From: Candidatus Coprenecus merdigallinarum
Lineage (GTDB): Bacteria; Bacteroidota; Bacteroidia; Bacteroidales; UBA932
Reading direction: 5' to 3'
Assembly: GCA_018712545.1 (NCBI GenBank)
Contig: DVGV01000005.1
Coordinates: 1-48,640, forward strand
DNA length: 48,640 nt
The translations under genes were made by a program, and so were the position numbers. The notes beneath the pieces are model-generated. The model was not told the DNA's origin. It did no database searches and saw only the letters and a program-made list of their open reading frames with translations. Below, one piece after another: positions 8,847 to 18,222 of the stretch (the stretch's first letter is position 1; each line of letters starts with the position of its first letter).

Positions 8847-9141
8847 CCACTCCTTCGGAAGGTGGGCTGTTTTCCGGCCATTTCCGCTCACCTTCGGAAG
8901 GTGAGGAACTGCAGCATGTCCGCGAGAGGCACCTGTGGCCGTACATCTTATCGTATTGTCCGTCTCCCACCTTCGAAAGGTGGGCCGTTTTGCCGTCGTT
9001 TCTACTCACCTTCGGAAGGTGAGGGACTGCAGCATGCCCGCGAGAGGTGCCTGTGGCCGTGCATCCCATCGTATTGTCCCTCTCCCACCTTCGGAAGGTG
9101 GGCTGTTTTCCGGTCATTTCTGCACACCTTCGGAAGGTGGG
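8847..9141. repeat. Tandem array of paired palindromes (118-bp unit, about 2.5 copies)
   Basis: This fills most of the 364-base gap between era and parC. Six palindromes with the core CCTTCGGAAGG lie at 8847-8866, 8887-8905, 8966-8984, 9005-9023, 9084-9102 and 9123-9141. Start-to-start distances alternate at about 39-40 and 79, giving units 8847-8965 (119 bases), 8966-9083 (118) and a partial unit from 9084. The short spacer resembles GGGCTGTTTTCCGGTCATTT. The long spacer contains GACTGCAGCATG, CGCGAGAGG and CGTATTGTCC. The outer base pairs covary: the first palindrome of units 2 and 3 is CCCACC/GGTGGG, while the second palindrome of units 1 and 2 is CTCACC/GGTGAG. Each could form a 6-9 bp hairpin. 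No T-runs follow, so simple terminators are not obvious. Confidence 0.9.
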
Positions 9142-9184
9142 ATGGGAGAGCGCACCTCCATTTCCCGTATCTGAATTTTTTTAA

Positions 9185-9192
9185 TATCTTTG
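9185..9192 (+). promoter_or_regulatory. parC -7 element
   Basis: TATCTTTG matches TAnnTTTG and lies 18 bases before the ATG at 9211. This argues against the in-frame TTG at 9190 as the start, because that codon overlaps the promoter. No convincing -33 is seen. Confidence 0.5.
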
Positions 9193-9210
9193 TCGGCTGA
9201 AAAACGAAAA

Positions 9211-12030
9211 ATGATGAGCAGAGAAGACGAAGAAAAAGATGGCCTGGAGACCTCTGGGAACGAAATAGAAAATGTGTCCGGCGGGAGTGCGTTGGAACAG
9301 GACGGCGAGGAAGAGGTGATCTCCGGCAAGTTCGACAAGGTAATCTCCGACGGCACGAAGAAGTACAAGCTCTCGGGCATGTACCGGGAGTGGTTCCTGG
9401 ACTACGCCTCGTACGTAATCCTGGAGAGGGCCGTGCCCCATATTGAGGACGGTCTGAAGCCGGTGCAGCGCAGGATTCTGCATGCGATGAAGGAGGAGGA
9501 CGACGGACGTTTCAACAAGGTGGCCAGTCTCGTCGGCGCCACCATGCCGTACCACCCTCACGGAGACGCTTCCATCAAGGACGCCCTGGTGCAGCTCGGC
9601 CAGAAGGACCTGCTCATCGACTGCCAGGGTAACTGGGGCAACATTCTGACAGGAGACCCTGCGGCCGCCGGCAGGTACATCGAGGCCCGTCTGACACCGT
9701 TTGCCAACGAGGTGCTTTATAATCCGAAGCTCACCGAGTGGGTCAATTCCTACGACGGCCGTAACAAGGAGCCGGTCAATCTGCCCGTGAAGTTCCCCCT
9801 CCTGCTTGCCCAGGGCTCGGAGGGTATTGCCGTAGGACTGGCCTGCAAGATACTCCCGCACAACTTCAACGAGCTGCTGGACGCTTCGATAGCCGTGCTG
9901 AAGGGCGAGGACTTCACTCTCGAACCGGATTTCCCTACTGGAGGCTATGCCGACACCTCGGCCTACAACCGCGGGCTGCGCGGCGGAAAAGTCCGCGTAA
10001 GGGCGAACATCCAGAAGGTCAACAAGAATACACTGGTCATCACCGAGATACCCTACGGTACCACCACCGGAGACCTGATAGACTCCATACTCAAGGCCAA
10101 CGACAAGGGCAAGATAAAGATCCGCAAGATTGACGACAACACCGCCGAGCACGCGGAGATAGTGATCCAGCTCTACGCCGACACATCCCCCGACCGGACC
10201 ATCGACGCCCTCTACGCCTGCACCGACTGCGAGGTCAGCATCTCGCCCAACACCTGCGTGATCAAGGACAAGAAGCCGCACTTCATGGGCGTGGACGATG
10301 TGCTCCGCTATAACACAGAGCGGACACGGGAGCTGATGCGTCAGGAACTGACCATCCGTCTGGACGAGGTCGAGGGCGAGTGGCACTACACCTCCCTTGA
10401 GAAGATTTTCTTCGAGAACAAGGTCTACAAGGTCCTCGAGAACGACGCCCGCACCTGGGAGAAGCAGCTCAAGGACGTGAAGGCCGCCATGCTCGAGTAC
10501 CAGCACCTGCTCCGCCGCCCGATTACCGACGCGGATATCCTGAAGCTGGTCGAGAAGCCGGTCCGCAAGATATCCAAGTTCGACATCAAGGCCGTCACCG
10601 ACAAGATACGCGCCATCGAGAAGAAAGAAGCCGAGCTGCGCTACCATCTCGAGCACCTGACGGAGTTCTGCATCGACTATTTCCAGTCCCTCAAGGACAA
10701 ATACGGCGCCAGGTATCCCCGCCGCACCAGGATAACCTCCTTCGAGAGCATCGAGGCCACCAAGGTCGTCGCCTCCAACGCCAAGCTCTACATCAACCGC
10801 TCCGAGGGCTTCATCGGCACCTCGGCCAAGAAGATAGAGGAGGCCGAGTACGTGAGCGACTGCTCCGACATCGACGAGGTGATCGTCTTCATCAAAGACG
10901 GCCGCTACACCCTCCGCAAGGTGACCGACAAGCAGTTTGTGGAGAAGGGCATCATCCACGCCGCAGTCTTCAAGCGCGGCGACACCCGCACCATATACAA
11001 CGCCGTGTACCGCGACGGCAAGGGCGGCACCATGTACGCCAAGCGCTTCGCAGTCACCGGCATCATCCGCGACCGCTGGTACGACCTGACCAAGGGCACG
11101 CCCGGCTCGCAGGTCTACTGGCTCACTGCCAACCCCAACGGCGAGGCCGAGACCGTCAAGGTCTACCTCCGTCCCCGCCCGGGCCTCAAGCGCCTGATTC
11201 TCGACTACGACTTCTCGCAGCTGGCCATTAAGGGTCGCGGCTCGATGGGCAACATCGTAACCAAATACCCTGTTCAGAAAGTCCTGCTCCGGGCCGCCGG
11301 CGTCTCGACCATAGGCGGCAAGCAGATGTGGTTCGACCGCGACATCGACCGGCTCAACGAGGACGGCCGCGGCGAGCTTCTGGGCGAGTTCCGGGGCGAC
11401 GAGCACATCCTGGCCGTCTGCAAGGACGGTACCTTCTACACTACCGGCCTGGACCTGAGCACCAGGTTCCAGGGCGATCTGCTGATAGTGGAGAAATTCG
11501 ACCCCGCGAAGGTCTACACCGCCATCTATTGGGACAAGGTCTCCGGCTACTACTACATCAAGCGCTTCTGCTTCGAGCTGAGCGACAATACCTCCCAGAA
11601 CTTCATCCCCGTCGACGAGGGCGCCCGCCTGGTGGCAGTCTCGGAGGACCGCTGGCCGTCCGTCCACGTCGAGTTCGTCCCCTCCGGCAACAAGCCCAAG
11701 GAACCGGCGGACATTGACGCAGAGGAATTCATCGCCGTCAAGGGCTTCCGCGCCAAGGGCAAGAGGGCGGGGGAGAAGATTGCCTCCATCGCCTTCGGAG
11801 AGCCCCTGCAGAAGGAGGAACCCGAGGACAATGATCCGGACGGGGACAATACCCTGGATGCGGAGGATCTTCCCGCAGGGGAGGTGACCTATGACCTCGA
11901 AGGTCTGAGTTACCCTTCGGCATCCTCCGCCTCGGCTGATTCTCAGGACAATAGTGGCAATGACGGCAGCGGTGCCAGGCCCGGCGACGTGGTGGAATTC
12001 TCCCTGGACGATGACCTCACTCTATTCTAA
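9211..12030 (+). CDS. parC: DNA topoisomerase IV subunit A (ParC type)
   Basis: The protein has 939 residues from the ATG at 9211 (a second ATG follows at 9214). After an acidic tail of about 45 residues, the GyrA/ParC breakage-reunion domain starts at MYREWFLDYASYVI. It contains IEDGLKPVQRRILHAM, the quinolone-region YHPHGDASI, and the catalytic tyrosine in AAAGRYIEARLTPFA. A coiled-coil tower and a C-terminal blade domain follow, ending in a long acidic tail (about 840-939). It decatenates chromosomes with ParE, whose gene is not in this window. The ParC label over GyrA rests on the overall Bacteroidota-type sequence and on the lack of a clear GyrA-box. Its stop is 13 bases before aroK. Confidence 0.93.
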   Translation: MMSREDEEKDGLETSGNEIENVSGGSALEQDGEEEVISGKFDKVISDGTKKYKLSGMYREWFLDYASYVILERAVPHIEDGLKPVQRRILHAMKEEDDGRFNKVASLVGATMPYHPHGDASIKDALVQLGQKDLLIDCQGNWGNILTGDPAAAGRYIEARLTPFANEVLYNPKLTEWVNSYDGRNKEPVNLPVKFPLLLAQGSEGIAVGLACKILPHNFNELLDASIAVLKGEDFTLEPDFPTGGYADTSAYNRGLRGGKVRVRANIQKVNKNTLVITEIPYGTTTGDLIDSILKANDKGKIKIRKIDDNTAEHAEIVIQLYADTSPDRTIDALYACTDCEVSISPNTCVIKDKKPHFMGVDDVLRYNTERTRELMRQELTIRLDEVEGEWHYTSLEKIFFENKVYKVLENDARTWEKQLKDVKAAMLEYQHLLRRPITDADILKLVEKPVRKISKFDIKAVTDKIRAIEKKEAELRYHLEHLTEFCIDYFQSLKDKYGARYPRRTRITSFESIEATKVVASNAKLYINRSEGFIGTSAKKIEEAEYVSDCSDIDEVIVFIKDGRYTLRKVTDKQFVEKGIIHAAVFKRGDTRTIYNAVYRDGKGGTMYAKRFAVTGIIRDRWYDLTKGTPGSQVYWLTANPNGEAETVKVYLRPRPGLKRLILDYDFSQLAIKGRGSMGNIVTKYPVQKVLLRAAGVSTIGGKQMWFDRDIDRLNEDGRGELLGEFRGDEHILAVCKDGTFYTTGLDLSTRFQGDLLIVEKFDPAKVYTAIYWDKVSGYYYIKRFCFELSDNTSQNFIPVDEGARLVAVSEDRWPSVHVEFVPSGNKPKEPADIDAEEFIAVKGFRAKGKRAGEKIASIAFGEPLQKEEPEDNDPDGDNTLDAEDLPAGEVTYDLEGLSYPSASSASADSQDNSGNDGSGARPGDVVEFSLDDDLTLF

Positions 12031-12043
12031 AAAACAGAATGCG

Positions 12044-12541
12044 ATGATTATTTCCCTTATAGGTTTTATGGCAGCTGGCAAGACGACCATGGCCCGCGAA
12101 CTCTCCGCAAAGGTCGGCGCCCCGATGATTGACACCGACGCCTACATCGAGGAGCGCGAGGGCAAGACGATTTCCGGGATATTCGCCGCAGTCGGAGAGC
12201 CGGGCTTCCGCAAGATAGAGGAGGAGTGCCTGGAGGACATCCTCGAAGAGCATATCTCGGAGCATCCCGAGACGCTGGAGGACATGCACCGCTGCACCCT
12301 CGTCCTCTCCCTCGGAGGCGGCATTGTCACCACCCCCGGCTGCCGCGACCTCATCTCCCGCTTCACCTACTGCGTCTATGTCAGGACCGACATCGACACC
12401 ATCTTCAACCGTCTGTCGAAGGATACCGGCGGCCGCACCCTCTTGGAAAACCGCGGCGATGCCCCCTTGCGCGAGGTCATCGAGCGACTATACCGCGAGC
12501 GCGAACCGCTCTATGAGGCGCTCGCACGCACGACCGTCTGA
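12044..12541 (+). CDS. aroK: Shikimate kinase
   Basis: The protein has 165 residues from the ATG at 12044; the same frame is open upstream into parC, but that part is not part of the gene. The P-loop GFMAAGKTT is at residues 7-15. The shikimate-binding DTD is at 30-32, and a GGGI loop lies at about 87-90. It phosphorylates shikimate at the 3-hydroxyl in the chorismate pathway. The sequence is slightly lengthened in the middle by an acidic stretch around EEHISEHPETLEDMH. The gene follows parC closely and meets the convergent tonB gene 35 bases later, where a strong hairpin lies. Confidence 0.94.
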   Translation: MIISLIGFMAAGKTTMARELSAKVGAPMIDTDAYIEEREGKTISGIFAAVGEPGFRKIEEECLEDILEEHISEHPETLEDMHRCTLVLSLGGGIVTTPGCRDLISRFTYCVYVRTDIDTIFNRLSKDTGGRTLLENRGDAPLREVIERLYREREPLYEALARTTV

Positions 12542-12563
12542 TATTTCATTAATCAGAATAAGC

Positions 12564-12603
12564 ATCACGTACGTGCTTACCGCAAGGTGAACACGTACGT
12601 GAT
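12564..12603. terminator. Long hairpin with GCAA loop at the aroK/tonB convergence
   Basis: The perfect 12-base arms ATCACGTACGTG (12564-12575) and CACGTACGTGAT (12592-12603) are extended inward by CTTACC/GGTGAA, with one mismatch and one wobble, around a GCAA loop. The right part overlaps the last codons of tonB. No T-run follows on the plus strand and only a weak one on the minus strand. A bidirectional terminator or transcript-end stabiliser is an inference. Confidence 0.55.
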
Positions 12604-13335
12604 CGTTCCTTCCTGGACGGCGGGAGCGGAGGCGGAGATGTTGAACTTGGCCTTGAGGGCGGCTTTCTTAGCGGCCTCCCAGAGGGTTGCGTCCTGGACG
12701 GTGGTGCCGCGGGCTCCGGGGACGGCGCTGGTGACGGTGCCGTACTGGTCGACCAGGATGCGGACTACGACGGTTCCGGCTTTCTGGACGGAATATTCGG
12801 GCAGAGGCAGGTTGCCCATGACGGTGCGGCCTTCGAGACGGGCTGTCGGGCGGCCGTCAGGAGACCCCGTTTCGGTATTGCCCCTGGGATGTCCGGCAGT
12901 GAGGCGGTCTGAGATTTCGGAAGCGACCTGGACCGCTGCTGTATCGGTCCGGTTGTTGCGGCGGCTGGAGAAGAGGGCGCGGCGGTCGATGGGCTTCTCG
13001 GCAGGAGGTTCGGGCACCTCCACATCTCCTTCTTCCCCGACGGTGGTCTCCGCACCGACATTCTCCTCGACCTCAGCGGCTACAGGTGCCTCTGACCTCT
13101 GGACGAGACGCACGTCTTCAGTGGGATCGGCCTGCTCGGCCCGCGGTTCTACTCCGACAGCTGTACGGATAGGTACGGGCGGTTCCTCGTCGGGAGGGAA
13201 CTCGATGAGCATGCCCTCGACGGCGGGCGGCGCATCCACGTTGTTCAGCTGTGCTGTGAAACCCAGCAGCAGGAGGACAGCGTGAACAGCCACGGTGAGC
13301 AGTATTCCGGCGTATGTGTCTTTACGGTTTTTCAT
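12577..13335 (-). CDS. tonB: TonB family energy transducer
   Basis: The protein has 252 residues. A short cytoplasmic start (MKNRKDTYAG) is followed by one membrane helix (about 10-28). A Pro/Glu/Val-rich periplasmic spacer comes next, and then the TonB C-terminal domain (about 175-252: LPEYSVQKAGTVVVRILVDQ and a final ITYVFTLR). It carries proton-motive energy from ExbB/ExbD to outer-membrane receptors such as the one at 37865. It is last in the exbB-exbD-tonB series, 17 bases after exbD. The helix lacks the classic SxxH spacing of enterobacterial TonB, although a His is present (TVAVHAVLL), so matching to ExbB is inferred from position. Confidence 0.93.
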   Translation of the reverse strand: MKNRKDTYAGILLTVAVHAVLLLLGFTAQLNNVDAPPAVEGMLIEFPPDEEPPVPIRTAVGVEPRAEQADPTEDVRLVQRSEAPVAAEVEENVGAETTVGEEGDVEVPEPPAEKPIDRRALFSSRRNNRTDTAAVQVASEISDRLTAGHPRGNTETGSPDGRPTARLEGRTVMGNLPLPEYSVQKAGTVVVRILVDQYGTVTSAVPGARGTTVQDATLWEAAKKAALKAKFNISASAPAVQEGTITYVFTLR

Positions 13336-13352
13336 GGGAGTTCATGAATCGG

Positions 13353-13766
13353 CTATTCCGGTGCAGTGGCCAGTATTACTTTGTACTGGTTGCGCTTGGC
13401 GACATTCATCAGGTTCACGACCTCCTCGATGGGCACGGTGCGGTCCGCGTAGATGGAGAAGGTGGGGTCTTCGGAATCCTTGAGCAGCAGCTGCAGGGCC
13501 GGCTCGATGTCGGAGAAGGGTATGGCCTTGGAGTCTCCGTTGATGTGGTAGGAGAAGGTGCCCTCCTCGGGGTAGTGCTTGATGGATACGCTGACGGTGG
13601 CCTTGGCGGAGATCTGGTTGGTGCTCTTGGGAAGAAGCAGTCTCAGTGCGTTGGGGTTGATCAGGGTCGAGGTCACCAGGAAGAATATCAGCAGCAGGAA
13701 CACGATGTCCGTCATGGAGGACATCGAGAACGCCGGCTCGACTTTGGTTCTTCGTTTGATGGCCAT
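13353..13766 (-). CDS. exbD: Biopolymer transport protein ExbD/TolR
   Basis: The protein has 137 residues. One membrane helix lies near residues 14-36 (SSMTDIVFLLLIFFLVTSTL) and contains the conserved Asp that takes part in proton flow. A small periplasmic domain of ExbD type follows, ending in NVAKRNQYKVILATAPE. It lies 3 bases after exbB and 17 bases before tonB. Only one ExbD is present, whereas many Bacteroidota clusters have two. Confidence 0.95.
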   Translation of the reverse strand: MAIKRRTKVEPAFSMSSMTDIVFLLLIFFLVTSTLINPNALRLLLPKSTNQISAKATVSVSIKHYPEEGTFSYHINGDSKAIPFSDIEPALQLLLKDSEDPTFSIYADRTVPIEEVVNLMNVAKRNQYKVILATAPE

Positions 13767-13769
13767 CGC

Positions 13770-14471
13770 TTAGTTCTCTTTTGATGTGTTCGCGGAGGAC
13801 TGGCCCAGCAGGTCCATCAGCCCGATGGTGTCATTCTCCATCTTGAATACGATGTCGTTGATGCGGGCGGTCAGCCAGTTGTATCCGAAATAGGCGATGA
13901 TACCGACGAACAGACCTCCTACGGTGGTCACCATGGCGGTGTAGATACCGTCTGACAGGAGGGTGATGTCGATGTTGCTGCCGGCCGAGGCCATGTTGTA
14001 GAAGGCCTGGATCATACCGATCACAGTACCGAGGAATCCGATCATGGGGGCGCCTCCGGCTACTGTGGCGAGCATCGGAAGGCCTTTCTCGAGTTTGGCA
14101 ATCTCGATGTTGGCCACGTTCTCTACGGCTGTCTGGATATCGTTCAGCGGACGTCCGATACGCTCCAGCCCTTTCTCAATGAGGCGTGCGGCAGGTACGG
14201 GGCTCTCCTTGCAGAGGCGTATGGCGGAGTCGGTCTTTCCTGAACGGACAAGCTCGCGGATGTTGCCCATCAGGTGCGGGTCGCCCTTTCCGGCCTGGCG
14301 GATGGCCCACCAGCGGCTGCCGATGATGTAGATGGCTATGATGGAAAGAAGCAGAAGTACGAGCATCAGCCATCCTCCGGCGACGGCCATCTTGATGAGG
14401 GACATCTTTTCGGGGGCGGCTGCCTCCTGGATCAGGAGTTGTGTGGAATCGGCTTGAAGTAATGTCAGCAT
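13770..14471 (-). CDS. exbB: MotA/TolQ/ExbB proton channel protein
   Basis: The protein has 233 residues. Three membrane segments are seen (about 30-52, 140-165 and 180-205). The conserved channel region contains ATVAGGAPMIGFLGTVIGMI and TAMVTTVGGLFVGIIAYFGY. With ExbD it forms the proton-driven motor that powers TonB. It starts 26 bases after the stop of truA on the same strand. An N-terminal extension of about 25 residues precedes the first helix. Confidence 0.95.
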   Translation of the reverse strand: MLTLLQADSTQLLIQEAAAPEKMSLIKMAVAGGWLMLVLLLLSIIAIYIIGSRWWAIRQAGKGDPHLMGNIRELVRSGKTDSAIRLCKESPVPAARLIEKGLERIGRPLNDIQTAVENVANIEIAKLEKGLPMLATVAGGAPMIGFLGTVIGMIQAFYNMASAGSNIDITLLSDGIYTAMVTTVGGLFVGIIAYFGYNWLTARINDIVFKMENDTIGLMDLLGQSSANTSKEN

Positions 14472-14497
14472 AATGGTAAAATGTAATGTGTAGTTCT

Positions 14498-15292
14498 TTA
14501 TGAGTTGTAATCAAATATTTCTTCAGGGTAATGCACGTCGGTCAGAAACAGAGCATGTCCAGGTACGGACTGCCCCGCCCTGCATCTGTCGCGGGAGGCC
14601 ATCACATCGGCGACCCATCCGGGCTCCTGCCGTCCGCGTCCGACCTCGATCAGTGTCCCGACTATGGCCCGGACCATGTTGCGCAGGAAGCGGTTGGCGG
14701 TGATGGTGAATACCAGGTATCCGGAGGTGTCTCCGGGCATGGGCGCCACCACGGGTGTCCAGCGGCTCCATCCTGCGGCAGTCACCTCGCACTCTGGCGA
14801 TGCAGCGGCGCTTCCGGTCTTCTCGAAGCAGCTGAAGTCATGGCGTCCCAGCAGCAGTTCAGCACCGCGGTTCATAGCCTCGACATCGAGGGGAAACTTG
14901 CAGTACCATGAAAAATCCCTTACGAAGGGGTCCTTGCGGCTATGGACGTAATACCGGTAGGTGCGGCTGTCGGCATCGAAGCGGGCGTGGGCGTCATCCC
15001 TCACCCGGACGATGTCATGAAGAACAATATTCTTCGGCAGAATGGCATTTATTTTGTAGATTGTCTGCGCGGGGTCTCCGGCGACCAGGCTGCTGCCTGT
15101 GTCGAAATGGGCGGTGAAGTCCGAAGCATTGACCCCGGTATCCGTCCTGCCGGCCCCGACAACCGTGATTTTCTCTCCGAGAGCGGCTGACAGCGCCCGC
15201 TGCACTTCGGCCTGGACGCTCGGAGCATTGTCCTGGATCTGCCATCCGGACAGCCCTGAGCCGTTGTAAGATATTGAAGCGAAAAACCTCAT
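14498..15292 (-). CDS. truA: tRNA pseudouridine synthase A
   Basis: The protein has 264 residues. The TruA landmarks are present: the N-terminal FFASISYNGSGLSGWQIQ, then VVGAGRTDTGVNASD with the catalytic Asp in RTDTGV, then HARFDADSRTYRYYVHS, and FLRNMVRAIVGTLIEVGRG near the end. It makes pseudouridine at positions 38-40 of the tRNA anticodon arm. It is the first gene of the minus-strand block truA-exbB-exbD-tonB and divergent from moxR across 60 bases. On the minus strand TATTTTTG occurs in that gap and could be its -7 element. Confidence 0.96.
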   Translation of the reverse strand: MRFFASISYNGSGLSGWQIQDNAPSVQAEVQRALSAALGEKITVVGAGRTDTGVNASDFTAHFDTGSSLVAGDPAQTIYKINAILPKNIVLHDIVRVRDDAHARFDADSRTYRYYVHSRKDPFVRDFSWYCKFPLDVEAMNRGAELLLGRHDFSCFEKTGSAAASPECEVTAAGWSRWTPVVAPMPGDTSGYLVFTITANRFLRNMVRAIVGTLIEVGRGRQEPGWVADVMASRDRCRAGQSVPGHALFLTDVHYPEEIFDYNS

Positions 15293-15309
15293 GTTTCGAG
15301 AAAATCAAT

Positions 15310-15317
15310 TATTTTTG
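15310..15317 (+). promoter_or_regulatory. Candidate -7 element for the moxR-bat operon
   Basis: TATTTTTG fits TAnnTTTG and lies 35 bases before the moxR ATG. The truA-moxR gap is otherwise AT-rich and holds no gene. No -33 is clear, so the call is tentative. Confidence 0.4.
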
Positions 15318-15352
15318 TAAAATTTCGACGACAAAAATACAAATATTTTGAT

Positions 15353-16345
<993 letters not shown>

Positions 16346-16348
16346 TCT

Positions 16349-17236
16349 ATGGACAGCAACGACCTGTTGAAGAAAGTACGCAAGATAGAGATCAAGACCC
16401 GGGCCCTCTCGAGCCAGATCTTCGCGGGCGAGTACCACTCGGCCTTCAAGGGCCGCGGTATGGCCTTCAGCGAGGTGCGCGAGTACCAGATCGGCGACGA
16501 CGTGCGCAACATGGACTGGAACGTGACCGCCCGCACGGGCACTCCTTATATAAAGGTGTTCGAGGAGGAGAGGGAGCTGACCGTCATGCTGCTCATCGAC
16601 GCCAGCGGCTCCGGCTGGTTTGGAACCTCGTCCAAGACGAAGAAGGATCTGACGGCGGAGATAGCGGCGGTGCTCTCATTCTCCGCATCCATCAACAATG
16701 ATAAGGTCGGGGCCCTCTTCTTCAGCACCCGCGTGGAGAAATTCATCCCTCCCAAGAAGGGCCGCAGCCATCTGCTGAGGATCATCCGCGAGGTCCTGGA
16801 GTTCCGCCCGGAGGAGAAGGGCACGGACATAGGGGAGGCCCTCCGCTTCCTGACCAACGCCCTGAAGAAGAAGTGCACGGCATTCCTGCTCTCCGACATG
16901 CTGGACATCGACCCGCAGACCTTCCGTCCCCGCTACGAGGACGCTCTGAAGGTGGCGGTGAACCGTCATGACCTGTCGGTGATCAATATCTACGACGAGA
17001 GGGACCGCACCCTGCCCGACGTGGGCCTTCTCCCGGTAAGGGACAATGAGACGGACCGCATCGTCTACGTGGACACCTCCCGCCGCTCCGTCCGCGAGAG
17101 TTACGGGGAGTGGGCGAGGAAGGCCTACGCGGAGACTCTGCTGACCCTGCGCAAGTACAAGGTGGACACCGTCAGCATCCGGACCGACCAGGACTATGTC
17201 AAGAGCCTGGTGGCCCTGTTCCAGACGCGGGCATAG
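16349..17236 (+). CDS. DUF58 domain protein of the Bat operon
   Basis: The protein has 295 residues with no signal peptide. The N-terminal part has the family sequence FSEVREYQIGDDVRNMDWNV, and residues about 75-260 form a vWA-like fold with LLIDASGSGWFG as the metal-site-like loop. DUF58 proteins occur almost always next to MoxR ATPases and are thought to be cytosolic partners or clients. The spacing of 3 bases from moxR and 23 bases to the next gene supports one transcript. Exact biochemistry is unknown for the family. Confidence 0.92.
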   Translation: MDSNDLLKKVRKIEIKTRALSSQIFAGEYHSAFKGRGMAFSEVREYQIGDDVRNMDWNVTARTGTPYIKVFEEERELTVMLLIDASGSGWFGTSSKTKKDLTAEIAAVLSFSASINNDKVGALFFSTRVEKFIPPKKGRSHLLRIIREVLEFRPEEKGTDIGEALRFLTNALKKKCTAFLLSDMLDIDPQTFRPRYEDALKVAVNRHDLSVINIYDERDRTLPDVGLLPVRDNETDRIVYVDTSRRSVRESYGEWARKAYAETLLTLRKYKVDTVSIRTDQDYVKSLVALFQTRA

Positions 17237-17259
17237 GAGAATTTAGGACAATTGGAAAT

Positions 17260-18222
17260 ATGAGATACAGAATATTCAGCACAGTGACAGCGGCCGCGGC
17301 CATCCTTCTGCTCTCGGTCCTCGGGGCCGGGGCGCAGGAAATCGTTTCGGCGGGAGTCTCCAGGGATACTATCCTCATCGGGGATCAGATCGAGTGGACC
17401 TCCGAGATGCGCCTGCCCCGCGGCATGTCCGTCAGGATAGACTCGATGTCGGGTTACGTGGTGCCCGGAGTCGAGCTGATAGGGGACTTCACTATAGATA
17501 CGGTGGACCGGGGCCGGGACTTCTCCCGGGTGCAGACCCGCGCAACCATCACTTCCTTCGACAGCGGCAGCTACGTCCTGCCTCCGCTGGTGGTCTACGT
17601 CTACCGCGGGGAGGAGGCCGTGGACACCCTACGTCTCCCGGAGGTGCCCCTGGAGGTAACCACGATACCCATTGACACCACGACCTACGAGATGTACGAC
17701 ATCCGGCCGCAGTTCCGCTACCCGGTGACCTTCGCGGAGGTGCTGCCGTGGGTGGCCGGAGGTATTGTCCTGGTGGCCGTCGTCATAGCGGTATGGCGGC
17801 TGATAGTCCGCAGGAGGAAGAACCGTCCTCTCTTCGGTAAGCCCACTCCGCAGGACCCTCCCCACATCGTGGCCCTGCGCGACCTGGACCGTATCCGGGG
17901 CGAGAAGCTCTGGCAGACCGGCAACCAGAAGCAGTACTATACCGAGATTACCGACACCCTCCGTGTCTACATAGAGAAGCGCTTCGGCGTCAAGACCATA
18001 GAGCGTACATCCGGAGAGATACTGGTGGACCTTTCCACCAAGGATATCCAGCCCTCGGACTTCGAGTCGCTCAAGGACCTCTTCGGTACGGCCGACCTCG
18101 TGAAATTCGCCAAGTACACGGCCTCGGAGCAGGAGAATGAGAACGCTGTGCCCGTGGCGGTGCGCTTCGTCAACGATACGTTCATGCAGGAACTGGAAAA
18201 AGGAGGGCACGGCGATGAATAA
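17260..18222 (+). CDS. Unnamed Bat-operon membrane protein (signal peptide, Ig-like domain, one helix)
   Basis: The protein has 320 residues from the ATG at 17260; the open frame extends upstream into the DUF58 gene, but this start gives a proper signal peptide (RIFSTVTAAAAILLLSVLGAGAQE). A beta-rich periplasmic domain (about 25-155) resembles the N-terminal repeats of BatD. One membrane helix lies at about 162-184 (VLPWVAGGIVLVAVVIAVWR), followed by a basic stop-transfer stretch. The cytosolic tail (about 195-320) contains YYTEITDTLRVYIEKRFGV, similar in style to the cytosolic tail of BatD. It overlaps batA by 8 bases. It is conserved in position in related operons as far as I recall, but has no established function. 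Confidence 0.85.
   Translation: MRYRIFSTVTAAAAILLLSVLGAGAQEIVSAGVSRDTILIGDQIEWTSEMRLPRGMSVRIDSMSGYVVPGVELIGDFTIDTVDRGRDFSRVQTRATITSFDSGSYVLPPLVVYVYRGEEAVDTLRLPEVPLEVTTIPIDTTTYEMYDIRPQFRYPVTFAEVLPWVAGGIVLVAVVIAVWRLIVRRRKNRPLFGKPTPQDPPHIVALRDLDRIRGEKLWQTGNQKQYYTEITDTLRVYIEKRFGVKTIERTSGEILVDLSTKDIQPSDFESLKDLFGTADLVKFAKYTASEQENENAVPVAVRFVNDTFMQELEKGGHGDE

Noticed and set aside
8847..9141. CRISPR array
   Set aside because: The spacers are repeated rather than unique, palindromes alternate at two spacings, and no cas genes are present.
8862..9200. Open frame across the palindromic array
   Set aside because: The 118-base unit is not a multiple of three, so successive units are read in different frames; no consistent peptide or start signal is present.
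9181..11667. Open frame of 828 codons antisense to parC
   Set aside because: Same shadow effect opposite a certain parC gene.
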